64,000 nucleotides of DNA from Eutypella sp. D-1 (GCA_023313575.1 JAJTTP010000023.1:248001-312000), one strand, 5' to 3'; shown: positions 10,801 to 24,934, counted from the stretch's first letter. Numbers and translations: made by a program. Notes: generated from the sequence alone by a model not told the origin.

Positions 10801-13800
10801 AATCGGTGCTGTCGGTACTGCTATTACTGCTGCTGCTGCTGCTGCTGCTGTTACTGTTCGTCTGTTGTTCTCAAAGGAGCGTGTGGCGGAAGTCGCCCGG
10901 GTGATGTGATGGATGTGTGGCGTCGATGTAGTGTTGAGAAACTAATCCCAAGGATTCGTGTAATTCCAACACGTGAGGTCAAGTGGCGGCGATCGCGACA
11001 AAAGAAGGGTGTCAATGATCGATGGCCTGATTGATCCACGATGGTTCGATGATGTACGACCCTTGTAAAAAGGAAAGATCCAATTCCTCCGCAACGACAA
11101 CGACAAGGTCGACGACAACAACAAGGTATTGTGCCGAGGGTTGTGTGTCAAGTGATAGTCAAAAAGCTTGGTGCTAATAATGTTGATACTGTGTGTATGA
11201 TAACGGCTTTGCTTGCTGCTGTTAAGGAGCGTAATGTTGTCACGATATCGATTATCGGTACGAAGTAGCGTCAACGGTATCGTGACCCGGTTACCAGGGG
11301 GGGGGAGGGGATTGGTGATCAGATGTATGTAGTCTTCCTTCTTCTTCTTCTACCACTACTACTAAAGAGTAATAGGCAAAGTTCCAAAAGAACACACAGA
11401 TCGAAAGGCACAGATCGACGATAGCGACCAAAAAGGATCCGTATCCGCGGTATCCGTCGGTGAGTCCGTGACCGTGGTCTAGTAAGTAAATTTGACGATT
11501 GGGCAAATTTGGTAATGGACCAGTTCTCGGTTCTCAGATAGGATAGATACTTCTTTTTCTTCTTCTTCTTCCTCTTCTTCTTGTTTCTTTCTTTCCTTCT
11601 TGTTTAGATAGATTGGATTAGATTGGATGGATCTTGCTTGGATCTCTCTCTCTCTCTCGATCTTTCTCTCTCTATAAAAATAATAATAAAAGCTTTAAAA
11701 GCCGAAGGAATGAAATGGACCCGTGAAGGAGTGAACGGGTTGTCCGTAATGGCTTGTGAGAATATTCAAATAAAGGGAGCGTGGATATTTTGGAAAAAAA
11801 TAAAAAATGAAAAATAGAATAAAAAGAAGACTGAAAAAAAAAGGGGAGAAGGGGGAACGAACAGGCCGACAGACGACAGAATCGACGATATGGGAAGATG
11901 GATGAATGAAGGTGTGGGAAGGGGGGGGGAGGGGAGGGGGGTGGTAGGAGGAGGAGGCGATAGGGCGAGAAGCGAGTGAGTGGAAGGGGGGGGGGCCAGC
12001 AGGAAGGGGAAAAAAACACGAGCCCTCAGAAGGAAAAAAAAAAGGGAAGTGGGTGAACGTTGTACCCGTTGTACCCGTTGTACCCGCGACCAACCTAAGC
12101 CGGTAAAGCTCGACCTTCCAGTACATGTACGTATGTATATAAGGTACTAATAAGTAATATTTTAGCCCGTTATCCACCTGGCATCCTATGTACTCTACAT
12201 GGTATGTGGTATTCTAGTTGTATTCCATGTGTGACACTCGACTACCTCGGTACATAATGTAAGTACCTACTCCAGCTGTATGTATGTACTCTACACCTGC
12301 GCATCCTCGCTCCCCCAAAGACCACCAACCTGCCAGCCTGCACACCTACATACACTACACTACACTATGTAACCAGCTGCTATGTAACTACATACGAACT
12401 GACCCGACTAAAAAAAAAAAGACAGACAGACAGAGAAAAATCTTTACCGTCTGATTGGGTCATATGGAGGAGGAAGAACAGGGGAAGCGACTCACTGTGT
12501 GCCAAAATGATGCATTAGCGTATGGTGTGGTGCCTTGGGTGCCTTGGGTTCCTTGGGTGGTGTGGTGGTGCCTGGATCTGCAGTAGAAAAGGTAGGTACT
12601 GGTGGTCATGGTACAACTGGTGATGGATAACACACCTCAACACACACACACACATACACATACTACGTACAAACGCGCAGAACAGACCTGACCACGGGAG
12701 ACCTTGAGCAGAGGCCTTGCCTTGTACCTACCATCCCATCCAGCCCGGGAGGTGTGTATCTATGCAGGTACGCGCCATGTACCTTGTCCACAACCCACAG
12801 TATCCATACACTTTCTCAGCCGTGGATGGGGTCGTGGATGGGGATGGGAAGGGAAGTTCTAGTGGGAGTTGTTAGGGGGGAGGGACTTTGTTAGGGCTTT
12901 TCCATCCCTAATACAGTTAGATGATGACCACTGCTTCGACTCCTCCTCCCCCTCTCGTCGCACTCTTTCTCTCTTCCAGTCCAGACAGGCCAGGCCGCAT
13001 GCTAGTGTACTACAGGCATGTATCGGGTCATATGAATAGACACTGTGGGCGTCTATGGGCCTGGGCTCTTCTTTTTGGCGTTCTTCTGCCCATGTGTTCC
13101 CCCCCGATTCTATGTACATGGCTTATACAATTGTCCTGTTATTTGTTGTCTGCTGCCCGTTCGAGAGCGTCGAGTGACATATGTATGCATTGCACTTCCC
13201 AGCAGTGCATCTGTGGATACACATAGAGTATAGGTATAGACATACGCCGTCTGGTTTTTATTTTATATGGTACACGAGAGACACAGCATGTTGCCAGTTA
13301 CTTCGTACTTACTAGTCAGCTACATGCATGCCCAGGTAGTTAAATACCCGCAGCATCCAGATCTGTTTCAAAGGCAGAAGATACATCATATCATTCATGC
13401 TGTTCTAGCTGTAGATCGAAAGACTCTAAGGACTTATAAACAGAACGAATGGTTATTAGGCAGCGACTACGGCGAGAGCCGGTACGGCGACCCACCAGAA
13501 CCGGATCGGTTCCGGTACCAACACCCGACCATCCATCCATCTCCATCCATACCATCCTGGGTGACAGATAAGTACATAGATAGATATTATGAAATCGGGG
13601 AGGGACGGAATATTGATGTTGTTGTCGTTAATACCCACACATATAAATAAATACCCCTCATTAACAGGCAAGTTTAATGGATTATTTATCAATTCAGGTA
13701 TTTTGTGTCTCGTCGCGGTTCAGTTCACTTAAGAAAAACTTCGGGGCAAGGTTTTGTCGCGCGCACGCGCGGGTGGGTGCCGAGGGGGGGGAGGGGGGCA

Positions 13801-16800
13801 GGGCGTTAAGAGAGCGTTAAGGGGTGTTCCTCGCACCTTACCATATGCTGCAGGTATATGACAAGTACTATAGCCCACGATACCCCTGACGCTTTGCCTA
13901 CTTGGGAAGACGCTAAGAACCTGCGACAGTGTGACGTCGACGAACTCCGCACTGGAGACACTAAGACAAGCGAACAGGGGGGTTGCTTAGCGCCGCTGAT
14001 GTCGGGCTGGTGCGCGATAGACTGGGGCCGAGTCCGGGACTGGCAGACTGGGGCTTTTCATGGATTATGGAGTGCCAGATGTGTGTGTGTCTGTCTGTTC
14101 TTTTCAGTGCTGTCTGTCTTTTTGTATGTGCACTTTACCCAACGAAGTACTTCACTACTTACCCGCATGCTACTATCATACACTACGGATCCCTACTTAG
14201 TACCTGGCTTGTCTGGTATCTAGATAGATACTATGTAAATACTATGTGAAGCGATTGCTGCCGCTAGATGGTAGGATTCTGCATGGAACTCGGACTTATT
14301 CACGATGGCCAACGGTAGATTCATCCGGGCCAACCGGCCCTCAATTATCGGGGGCCGTCTCTTTTGTTTCTTTTTTAAGCTCCTTAAAGGAGTCAGTATG
14401 TAAGGAGCGGCCGTATAAGAAGCAGTGTGGAGGCTTTTGTTGGCTCGGGTGGACGCCGTCCCGAAGATGGATGGATCTGCTACTTACTGATCACTTTTTC
14501 AGGCAGTTGGGTAGCTAAACTGTACCTACTTCAGTAGTACAGCTGTTGGCCTAATTAAGTATTTGGGGGCTGCCACGTCGAGTAGTACAAGATAAGAAAG
14601 AGAGACGGCGAAGCAGCATCCAGTGGGGTTCTCTTGCCCAAGACACGAGCAACGCCGTCATCGCCAAGTCAAAAGAATGCCGTGCCGCGCACTTGCCGAG
14701 ACATTTCTTTTCGAGTATACCGACAAGACCGCCAAACCGCTTACTTATTTGCCTACTTTGCCTACGACCCGGCGGGATGAACGGGCTGACGGGCCAGACT
14801 ACTACTACGTGTCTCCCGATGACCGACCCCATTCTCACTTGATGACCAAAGACCAAACAGCCAACACGACGCCCACTATCGGTGGTGGACGGCTGTGCAC
14901 GCTGGGCTCGAAGGATCTGCAGGGAGATCCCGCGGTGCTGGGCAACTGAGCTGCTGGAAACGCGTACGTGCTGAGCCGGCGCCGCTCGGATCACCCTCCT
15001 CGCCACTGGCCCGTTTCTTGGGGGCAGTGAAGGGATGGAAAACTCCTTACGCTACTCATGTAGGTGATGCCATCACCGTCTGCCCGGGATAGGCAAAATA
15101 AGTCACGAGCCGGGTTGGCGACACCTGTTGTCAGAGCCAGAAGAAACGTCCTTGCAACCTGCAACCGTGCAACCACACAGCCTTGAGGAGACAAGTCAAT
15201 GATTTGTCAACCGATTCAGTGCATGGTTGCATCAATGCTACCACGCGGGCGGTAAACGGGACCCATTGGTCCGTACGACAAGAAATACATCACGGGTGAC
15301 AGGACAAATTTTTATAAATACATCGATTCCCGCCGCGGCTCACACAAGTTGAACAGGCAACTGGCAAAGCCTCCCCCGGACGGTGCTAAGCTGGTAGCGA
15401 AAGACGCGCGTTAAGGTGATCTCGTAACTGAAAGAGAAAAATTCTATACCATCAAAGGCTGACGATCCCACTGCTCGTACGTAGGATGGAACTTTTAGGA
15501 GAGACTGAGAGAACAAAGTTCCCCCTCTCCCCCTTTGCGTCAGTAGATACCTTTACCCCCCTCGTGTCGAGTTGCCTAGTGTTGGTGGGGGCGTCGGGGC
15601 GTCTAGAGGAGCACAGTAGCTCCGCGCTACAATCTTGGCTATTCTCTGACCAATTAGAGAGCAACGGGTCCTGTGTTTAGCGTCTCCGCCGGTGCCGCTT
15701 GTTTCACACGCACTTCCCGAAATGGTAATGGCAACGGGGATAAGTAAGTAGCGTACAGTAACAGTTGCAGTTGGAGCGAACATGGAAATCCTGGGAGGGT
15801 TGGAGGAGGGAATAGGGGAACGCAGCGAGAGAAGCCGTCCATTCATGGCCAGCATGGATGGTCTGCCAAGAAAGGTATTCTCCATTCTTTCGAACGAATC
15901 GAACGCGGACTAGCCAATCAGATGTTAATCCACAGGGCTGTTTGCTCGTTCGAGTCTCGGCGACTCTCGTCCCTACATACTCCGTACGTAGTATCCAGTA
16001 AAAAGGGCTAGACTAAGTCTTCGCCCACTCACTCTGACAGTCTGATACTTTTTTTTTTCCCTACTCCACGGTATCCGCGCTGGTGGTCGTGATCCTCCGT
16101 CTCCGCCTACCTAGTGCCACGTTCCCGCATCTCACGCCCAATTGCCATTGCGCGCTCAGCTTAGGCGGAACTATCGGTAGCCGGACTTTCTTGGACTTCT
16201 CTCGTCGGTACAGGGGGGCGTGGACATCAATCACATCACAGCTCTGTCGAGCGAGGGTGAGGCTCTGTTGTATGTTGTATGCGATGCGACGCCTCTATAT
16301 TGCATCTCACGGGAATGCTTTGATTGATGGCAGTGGACCTTCTTTTTATCTCCTGACTCTGACCCTGCCCTACCCAGTGGTTAACCCGCGTCCTACTTTG
16401 GCGTCCTACTTTTGCACATTCCTCAAAACCAGACGAGCCAGACCGGACCATGCCGGACCACACACACCTCCGCACACACCGCCAGCTGGTTCACTTGTGC
16501 TGTGCTGTGGTGGTGATGCAATCCTTACCATCCATGGATCGATGTGCAGGTTGTATGTATGTCGGCGTCCACCCCCCTTCCCTCGACATGTAAATCAACA
16601 CCACGCTTGGTTCACATTGCCCCTTTCCCCTTTTTTTTCAACCACCAATGGAATTTGCGAATTGGACCAAATGCCACGCTATTTCTGGTGGGAAGGTATG
16701 CTAGGTATTTCGTACTTAGGTAGGTCTCGTAACACATTGAACCAAATGCAGTGCATCCAGTCAGCCCGGTTACCACCTCACCACACCTACCACCTCACTT

Positions 16801-19800
16801 GCTCATGTTCCTGCAGTAGCTCGCAAACTTGCAGCCGACCTCATGTAGCTAACTGAGGCCGCTGAGCCCGCTACTTACCTAACGTGGTAGCTGATGGGTG
16901 TGTGCCGTGCCTGGGTGTGCCACCTGAACCCCGGAGCCTTACTTGCCTTACCACCCAAGCCCGCAAAGCCTGAAAGCCTACAAAGGCCACTAAAACCACC
17001 TAGGCAAAAGAGAGGAAGATCGGCATCCTCCTCGCACTGTCTTGACTGTATCACCCGCTAACTGATCGACGAAAAAAGAAGAAAAGCCAGCTGCTGACAG
17101 CGTTTTCACTTTTCGATGAACTCTCCGCTCTGACGAGCCACGACTAAAATGTGGAGAAGATGTCCTGTCTGTCTATCTAACTAGTATCTACGCTTGCTAC
17201 GTTGACCACGATGAAGGGTCGAGTCTGTAAGATGCAGTTCATGCAGCTTTACCATCTCGATGAAGTGCGCAAGCATGCAGTGTTACTAAGTCGACTATTT
17301 GTTGGACAATCCCAGAGGACAATCCCAGAGTTGACCGCTTCCCAGTTTCTCTCCATACAGTCTCTCCATGGAGATTGTAAAGAGGGCCAGAGGGCCAGAG
17401 GGCCACGTCTTGACCCGAAACATCGGTCTCCCGAGCCGGCATTCAAACACACGACGAGCCCGTATCGGCTGGCCAACAAATATCTCCGGGGACGCCGATA
17501 GCGCGCCCGTGATATACCCTCTTAACACGTTTACGCGGTATTGTAGAAGCACGTAGTATATATTAGTGCTAGTGTGCAACTCCCACCTGCTAGATCTAGC
17601 GCGTCTGGACTAAAACGGTGCATAAGAACACGGCAGATCACCTAATTAAGCCGCACTGCACTATGCCCTTCCGAACCAGCTATGTATTCACTTCCGCGAG
17701 ACGCAATTGCATCATGTCCCTGACAGCCAGCCAGCCCCGGATGGGCATTTTGGAGACGGGACGCCCTGCTGGATTCCGAACTTTGAACTAACTAGGCTGT
17801 CCCGGTTAACCCACCAATCCACCCGTCCACCACGACACCAGCTGATAGGGTAGCCTGATCGTCAGACCCGGGCCCCTGCGCGAAGCAGGAGAATCCATGG
17901 CCTAGAGGGCCAGGAAAGCTATCGTACGGTATGACGGGATCCCTTGCTGGCTCCCATCTGACCTGAGTCGATTGCCAGTGGCTTGATGGGCTGCATAGGC
18001 CGATGCTACCTAACCTGGGTTCCTATGTAGGTATGTGGTATGGGAGTTGCCATAGTGAAGAGACAGCCGCCGCCATTACCGACCTAGACCTGGCCAGCAC
18101 CCGACCCCGGCAAACTAATTAGTCAAATACCGAGTTAATGGGCCAACCTATATTACCCGGTCAGAAGTCAACGAATCCAGATGCGTCGATGCGACGGTGT
18201 TTTCAATGACATAGAACCACTTCGTACATATTCACCAAAACCGCGTCAACCGTCAACCGTCAACCGTATAGCTCTCCGAAGAGATTCGGAAAGCTCTAAC
18301 ATATTTAACTAGCCATAGCTGAACTGACGTCAGATCAGGAATCGACGGATTCTCCTGTCGTGCATAAGTGGCAGATGGTAGGCACGGCTGTAGGCGTAAC
18401 TGGTTATCTTGTATTTCCGATCATTTATCGTGAGCTATCACTTGTGTATCGCGGATTTGCGGATAAGCCATCTGTGATAGGTCGCCTTGTACCTCTACGA
18501 TAGCAAAGGGCTGCCTGTAACCACTCCAGGGCTGGCGGACAACGAGCGTCTCAGGATGACACTTAATATCCACGCAGCCCAACTCCCTTCAGAATTCCCC
18601 TAGTCGGTGTCAATTCCTTCCTACAGCAACTCCATCTGTGAACAATAAAAAAACAGAAAGCCTTCTCGAGTCACCGCCTGTCAGCAGTAGCCATGCATGT
18701 CTATCTTTTTGCTGCACGGGAATGACGGTCGAGACGCCAACAACCCAATGCCCTTACATCTATCTGCTGCAGGTCCTACATATGCAGTGCCCTTCCAACA
18801 ACAAGAAGAACAACAACAGAGGTACACCAGTCCAGGACGGCGCTGCGACATACCGCTAACTAGATCTCATTATCAAACACCGACTCGCGCGACAATGACG
18901 AGGCGGCCATCTCGAAATCCCCACACGTTCTATGCGCATGAGAAAAAATGGAGGGGGAAAAACCTGAAATTTGTTTACTCACACCGGAACACCGCAACAC
19001 CGCAACATTGTTTTTTTTTTTTAACAGCGCACAACTGGACTTGCTCACCGCATACCGATGCCCCCAATCGTAAGAACGCCACGAAGACGAACCACCGCAC
19101 CGCTGTCCGACGTTTCTCGCCCAACCCAGGCGGCCCCAGAAACAAAGCCAAGGAATAAGGATATCCACATCCAACACAATGCCCAACTCGAGGAGGCCCC
19201 CCAATATCGTTGTCACCGATCACGGGAAGCTTCGGCTCGATGGGCTGGCTGTAAATGTAATGTAATGAATCGAAGGGCCCCAGATTGGAGATCCATAGGG
19301 CTAGCTAGGTGGTTTACTTCAGTATCGCGGACCTTGGCTGTTCGGGCTCTCCATGTTCCATCTCTAGCGTCCGCATTCTTATTCATGCATCCTATTCTGT
19401 TCCGGGTTAGGTAAGACAGGTCGAAATGGGTATTGTAAGGACGTATGTATCTACATGCTTAACGTAGAGAACCCACACCCCTGCTGGAGCTTTCTTACTA
19501 GGAGGTAGGTGAGTACGTACTGACCCACGAGACCGGGCCCGTAAAGCCCCGCGTACCTGCATGACAATGGCGCTGCTGGGCTGATCGGGCCCTGTCGGGC
19601 CAACAACAAAGGCAAGAAGTAGTAAGTAGGTAGTAAGTAATACATAGGAATAGGCGGGCTCGTTCGCGATTCACACGACTCACGGCTAACTGCCTCCGTG
19701 AGTTGTGCAGGAATATCGCCGGGCGCCAGCCTTCAGTGTCCTAATCCGGTCTCTTGAAACGCTCCAGGTAACACGGCGGGGAGGGGTCTCTACCAACAAC

Positions 19801-22618
19801 GAGGGTCGCGAAGAAGAAAAGTTCCAACATTCAACTTCATCCCTATAGTATAGACCCTTCTCCTCTCCCCCTGTCTCCCCATTACATCGAGGACGCTAGT
19901 AACAAGACATTTGCAACTTCAATGCGAATTGTCGGGAAAACTTGGTTGACTGCTTTTTCTTTCTCAACCGTAAGACGAAGCTATCCCGAACATCCACCAA
20001 AAAAAAACCGTATTCCTGTCTTTCGTTTCTTTTATTTTGTTAATCTTTTTATCTTCTCTCTTTCCTCTTTCATGCCTCCTAAGAAGCTCACATGGAGAAA
20101 CAACCCTGGTATCGAAAAGGCGAACGGCCTGGTCTAGCGATTAATTATATGCCGCCTTGCCGCCTTGTCGGATCTATCAAAAGAAAAGCCATCCTGTGCC
20201 GCTCTCCGGACTGTAGACTTACTTTCGCATCGCCAAGATCGCGGAGCGGATGGTACATATAACAGTACATGCCCATAGTACATACATCAAAAATCCATGT
20301 AGGTAGCCAAGTTCTTGGCGGTTCTCGGGATCCGATTGTCCATTGGCTCTGCTATACTTGCCCGCCTACATACTATGTTACCAAGCTTGAGATTAACTAA
20401 CTATAGGTTATATATTATATCTGTGGATATCTATCTACTCTATGTACTAAATAGGTCGGTAGGTTCCAAGGTTCCCCCTATTCTCTGACCCCTGAAATTC
20501 CCCGGTTCCCGCAATGGCGTTCGCGGGCATAAGTTCATTACTACCGTAACATACGTCACTCAGACCACCCACTGGCCTGAATTGCCGCCCCTCTACATAA
20601 TTAGTATGTGCACTCAACAGGAGAGGCGTTAACGTCTACACGGTCACCCTGAGTAGATACTTGGTTGTATAATGTAGCAAGCGTGGTAGGCAGGCAGGTA
20701 GCATGCCAGCGTTGCCTTGCGCACCCCCCAGGAGGTAGGAGAACAGGGGGGGCCGGGACGCCTCCCGCGCATCATATGCATGCGGTCGGACAATTTCTCG
20801 ATTTTCCCTCTATGTACATAGGTTGGCCAGGTCGGATCCGATTCCAGCAGTTGGTTGTTGCCCTTTCCATGAAGGGACTGGGCTGGACTGGTCGATACAT
20901 TCGTAGGGGTTACCGTTTACCCGCTTCGCTTCAGATAACTAAGGACGGGGGTTCATATTCGTTCCGTCTGTACGTTCGTACGTTTATTATGCCCTTTCTT
21001 TCAAACCCCACCTGATTCCTTCTAGAAGCGGTGCAGTGCTGTCGCGTCGCGTCCGTGCGCGCACTTCTTCTGCCCGCCCTCGTGTATGCCTTTACGGATA
21101 CGTTAATTGATTGATTGATTCATTCATTAATTGATTCGTCCCAGCCCTTGCTGCCGCGTTGTGTCAGGCCCTTGTCCCGGGGACCCTATACCAGTGCCTT
21201 CCCGGATCTTAACAGCAAGTCTTTAGAGGGAGGGGAGGAGGGAGCGATGACGCGCGAGAGTGACGGGTCTGGCGGGTGCAGATTAGATTAGTTCGTAGAT
21301 TGTAGAAAAAGAGATGAGAGATAATCCGAGGTGAAACGGTCTACCACGAAGACAAATCCGGTTTCCTCGACGGACAAGGCCGAAAGATTCGAGTGCCGGT
21401 GGGGGAGGGGGGAGATAAAGAAGGGATGCCTGCCCCCCCGTCCCTTCGATAACTAACTAATAGGCTGGAATAGGGTGGTTCGAACTAGCCTGGTGACTTT
21501 TATGTGATGCATAACATAGATCTGATTACCCATTTAAGTACTTCATCTAGACTATCCCGACTATCCCCCTCGCGGACAGGGAACAAGGGTTTGGTAATGA
21601 CGGCCGGGGGTGTGCGGAAGCATTCTACTAAGGTTCGACGGTGATCTATCAAGATTAACGGGATAGATGGCGGGGAACGGTAGTGTAAAAAAACGTGGTA
21701 TCATCAAACATAGCTTACACGTGGTTTAGATAATCTCCTCCAGCATATACCTCATCGGCATATCGTTGGGAATGAGCCTCGTCCAGCTTGGAGATAATAT
21801 ACATATATACACATGGGATGCTATAAGATCAGATATTTCCTCGCACGATTCCATCTCACCATTCCATGGCAGAGCGAAACAAATCCCCATACTCCACCAC
21901 CATTTTAAATATTTGATTACCCCAGGGGTGGCCGCTGGTCCACTGCGGGATTTGTGTCATGACCAGATCAGATATCTCATCTCAGGAAAACCTGTTTTCT
22001 AGGTAATTGCAGATGTGATGCGATGGATGCTCTTTCGTCATAGGAGAGTTAGCCAACGACGTGAACCTATCTGCCGAGGTGAGGCGAGGCGCGGCGCGAC
22101 GCGGCTGAAATTACGTGACCATGACTAGCGCCGGACGGCCTTGGCATGACCGGTATTCCGGTACTCTTAGTCGTTATGCGGTCGTCTCCGGCGTTCCGAT
22201 CCGGATGCTGCTTCGAGGTCCGGTCGGGAATCAACAATGCGACCAGGCGGCTAAACGTGCTGGTCTTGCGAGCTATGCATAGCGCAGCCTCGTGGCAACC
22301 AGCTGAGAGTGGCGTCAGAGTAGGAAAAAAAGAAAGGAGTAGTCTTCAAACAATCCATATCTAATACGCCTATCTACCGACGATAAATCCATATATGATC
22401 CATGGCAGTGCGAGTTCAAGCACTTTGATAGATCCTGCTCCCGGTTCTGTGGCGTCATGAGCGCAGATAGGTTGATAGAGTTACCAACATGATATACTCC
22501 GGTAGATCATTCATCTGGGGCCTGTGAGCCCAGGGCTCTTTCGCGTATTGTGCGACAAGTGTAGTGATCGGGGGGTTCTCCAGATGCCGTACAATGCCAA
22601 CATCCACCCTCTATCGCA
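10801..22618. other. Long gene-poor region upstream of the homeobox gene
   Basis: About 11.8 kb with no gene I can support. The first 1.4 kb or so is rich in pyrimidine/purine tracts (CTT runs at about 11330-11350 and 11550-11600, GA-rich at 11820-12050), as expected of a long fungal 5' leader or promoter. Short repeats include a threefold GTTGTACCC at about 12058-12087, a doubled ACAATCCCAGAGG at about 17307-17332, a GAGGGCCA run at about 17385-17402 and a threefold CAACCGT at about 18247-18268. TAGGTA/TACCTA words are frequent. The longest frame (16083-16856, plus, 257 codons) is His/Cys/Pro-rich and unconvincing. An isolated TATAAATA at 15312-15319 has no clear gene after it. Non-coding transcripts or unrecognised short genes cannot be excluded. 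Confidence 0.5.
10827..10850. repeat. CTG/CAG triplet repeat, 8 units
   Basis: Eight CTG units on the plus strand (CAG on the coding strand of the homeobox gene) lie 27 bases upstream of its chosen ATG, so probably in its 5' UTR. Triplet tracts of this kind vary in length between isolates in other fungi; here only the tract itself is seen. Confidence 0.85.
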
Positions 22619-24016
22619 TCATAATTCCTGCATGACCTCGCCGACCGCCTTCGCAGCCATGCGTTTCCGCTGGTCCTCGGGCAGACCGGCGCTCATGTCG
22701 CGCACGGCCTGCAGCTTCAACATCATGCTCTCGAGCTTCTGGACCTCGTCTTCGTCCAGCTTTTCGTCGTCGTTGTCTAGGGTTTCAGGCGGGGCTGGTG
22801 CTTTTTGCCTTGTCTCTCCCCTCGAAGCCCCCTTCTCGCCCCCGCTCGCGCCAGGGTCCGGGCCTGGTAATTCGGCGTTATCGTGGTCGTCGTCGTCATC
22901 ATCGCGACCCGCATTCCAGATGGCGCGTCGTAGTCCCGCGAAATCTTCTCGATCAAAGCCGAAGTCGAGACTCTCGGGGTCCAGGTCGGGGTCGCCTTTG
23001 TCTAGGGCATCAGACCCGAGTTTCTTGGATGTTAATGAAAGGCCTGCACCAGCGGCTGCGTTCGCAGACCCATCATCAAAATCACCGAAGTCAGAGCCCA
23101 GTCCAAGATCGTCATCGGCGGGTTCATAGGACCAGTCGCTTGACTCGAGGGCCTCGAGCACGCGGGGGATTCCCGTCTTCTCTGCAGCGCCTATTAACAC
23201 CCTGTCTCGCGTGATGATCATTGGAAGGAAAGGGCGCATAGACAGACTCACCACCGAACTCGTTTCGCGCCGGCACATTCTGGCTCCTGACCTGCACAAA
23301 TTCGAGCCCCCACTCAGCACAGCAGTCCTCCCACTCATCCACGTCGTCGATCTCGCCGACGCCAAGACACAGACGGACGCCGTCCCATTCCCATCCGCCA
23401 AGTCCTTCCCTCACGACCTTGCCTACGCCGCGGATGAGATCGCGCGCCGCCGTGACATTGTCCTGCACGTTTGTATCCGTGCCCGTTCCCGTGTCCGTGT
23501 TGATGGGTAGAGGGAAGACCACGACGACGCCCCCGAGTACCGCAAGCACCTCCTTAGCCTCGGCGGAGAGGAAGGAGTCCGCCCACTCGGAGGGCGACGC
23601 AATCAGGTCCAACCATATGGGTACCGTGGCGGTATAATAGGGGGTCTTGAGGGCGAGATCGTGGGTGGTTCCGGCTAGTGAAGGCGAGGGGCCAGTCGGT
23701 TCGGGATGCGTGCCGGTGAGGTCTAGTGCACGGTGACTGTTAGCACGTAAGGACTTGCGCTGCAATATGCGGGGATAGGCCGCTTGGGACGGGACAGAAT
23801 GGCATGGAATGGGACGGCAAAGAATGGTCTCTATGATGTGCAAAAATTCCCGGGTCGCCAAACATGCAAATATCGAACGCCACCTCCTCGAAATATCGTC
23901 ACATGTCTCGGCACAAATAGATAGACGGTAAACTCACCCTTGATGACTCTAGCGAGGTGCTGTGTTGAATCTTCCGAGGAGACGGCAAGTATCCGCCGAG
24001 GGTTCGTGATGTCCAT
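22619..24016 (-). CDS. Alpha/gamma-adaptin-binding protein p34 (AAGAB / Irc6 family)
   Basis: Three exons (24016-23938, 23722-23252, 23181-22619) give 370 residues. The N-terminus MDITNPRRILAV begins a Ras-like fold domain. The second exon carries the acidic GTP-binding-like core ending NEFGEKTGIPRVLEAL, a signature that forms only when intron 2 (70 nt) is removed. A disordered Asp/Gly/Ala-rich stretch follows, then a conserved C-terminal helix containing LESMMLKLQAVRDMSAGLP, the strongest family marker. Members act as cytosolic chaperones for assembly of clathrin adaptor complexes AP-1 and AP-2 (human AAGAB) and in yeast as Irc6. Intron 1 is 215 nt, with a GTGCTAACAG branch site before CTAG. 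The gene is divergent from the cupin gene, with 507 bases between start codons. Length is normal for filamentous fungi. Confidence 0.88.
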
Positions 24017-24523
24017 TATGGACGTAGCAACAAAAGCATGTTGAGTGTTGGAAGATGTGATGGAAGTTGTGAGCTGGAAGTTGAGTGATGATACTGTGTA
24101 GGTTTAGGTGATGTAGGTGAGGGTTCGGGAATCAATGACAAATAGAGGGGATGGAGGGAATGGAGGGGCATTTGACAGGCTGCGTGTACCCCCGAAACCC
24201 CACTATTTGGAGCTCGCTTTAGGGGTTTACTCCACCATCGATTGACACTAAAGACGGGAGCCAGAAGACCCACTGATCTGGGCCTTCACCTGTCTGCCTG
24301 TAAAGGGGCTATAGGCAAAGGTGATTGGATCGGAAGATACGATGGTCGATGAACTTCTCTCCTTCACCTCAAAGACCAATTTATTCCGGAGACTTCGAGA
24401 TATTAATAGACTTGCCACTACACACTTGAGTACGAATTTCAATCTACAACTGCACACTACCCAACCCCTAAACCTGTGTAACCCCTTGCAACCTCCCACA
24501 AACTCGTCACTGTCACATCAAAA
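24017..24523. promoter_or_regulatory. Shared upstream region of AAGAB-like and cupin genes
   Basis: The two start codons face away from each other across 507 bases, so both promoters must lie here or overlap. No TATA box is evident. Frames crossing the region are low-complexity and were not taken as genes. Confidence 0.5.
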
Positions 24524-24934
24524 ATGCCGTCACACCCAGAGCCCAGCCAACCAGTGCAACTGGCGAAGGGATCGGAACTTGAGGGCGCCTCAGGCGGACA
24601 GACAGAGGGCATGGTACGACAGAACGCGCTCGTGGACCGGTGCGACGGGCTCTGCGCGACGCGAATGCTAGCCCGTGCCCGCTCCGCCTCCGCCGTGCAC
24701 CACCACGGAGCCCAGGACACCGTCGTCTACGCCGTCTCCGGGCGCGGGAGCGTAGTCAGCGAGGGCGGCGCCAAGAGGGTCGATCTCGAACCGGGAGATT
24801 ACGCCCTCATTCCTGCCTACATGGAGCACCAGGAGGTCAACGACGGCGATGAGGACGTCGTCTGGGTTATTGTTAGGAGCGGGAGGATCCCTGATGTTGT
24901 GAATCTGACCGGTTGGGGCGGAGAGCCGGTCTGA
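24524..24934 (+). CDS. Small cupin-domain protein
   Basis: Single exon of 136 residues. The conserved beta-barrel core runs from about residue 45 to 120. Cupin motif 1 is seen as VHHHGAQDTVVYAVSGRG, with three consecutive His and an Asp where a Glu is common, and motif 2 as PGDYALIPAYMEHQEV with its metal-ligand His. These residues suggest a bound divalent metal, but the reaction is not predictable: small single-domain cupins include dioxygenases, isomerases and sensors. No signal peptide, so cytosolic. The start is the first ATG of the frame and the N-terminal 30 residues are disordered. It is divergent from the AAGAB-like gene and just upstream of the decayed 2EXR copy, whose transcription runs in the same direction. 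Confidence 0.8.
   Translation: MPSHPEPSQPVQLAKGSELEGASGGQTEGMVRQNALVDRCDGLCATRMLARARSASAVHHHGAQDTVVYAVSGRGSVVSEGGAKRVDLEPGDYALIPAYMEHQEVNDGDEDVVWVIVRSGRIPDVVNLTGWGGEPV

Noticed and set aside
16083..16856. 257-codon plus-strand ORF
   Set aside because: His, Cys, Pro and Tyr content and low-complexity runs are typical of spacer sequence. No domain, splice or start context supports it.
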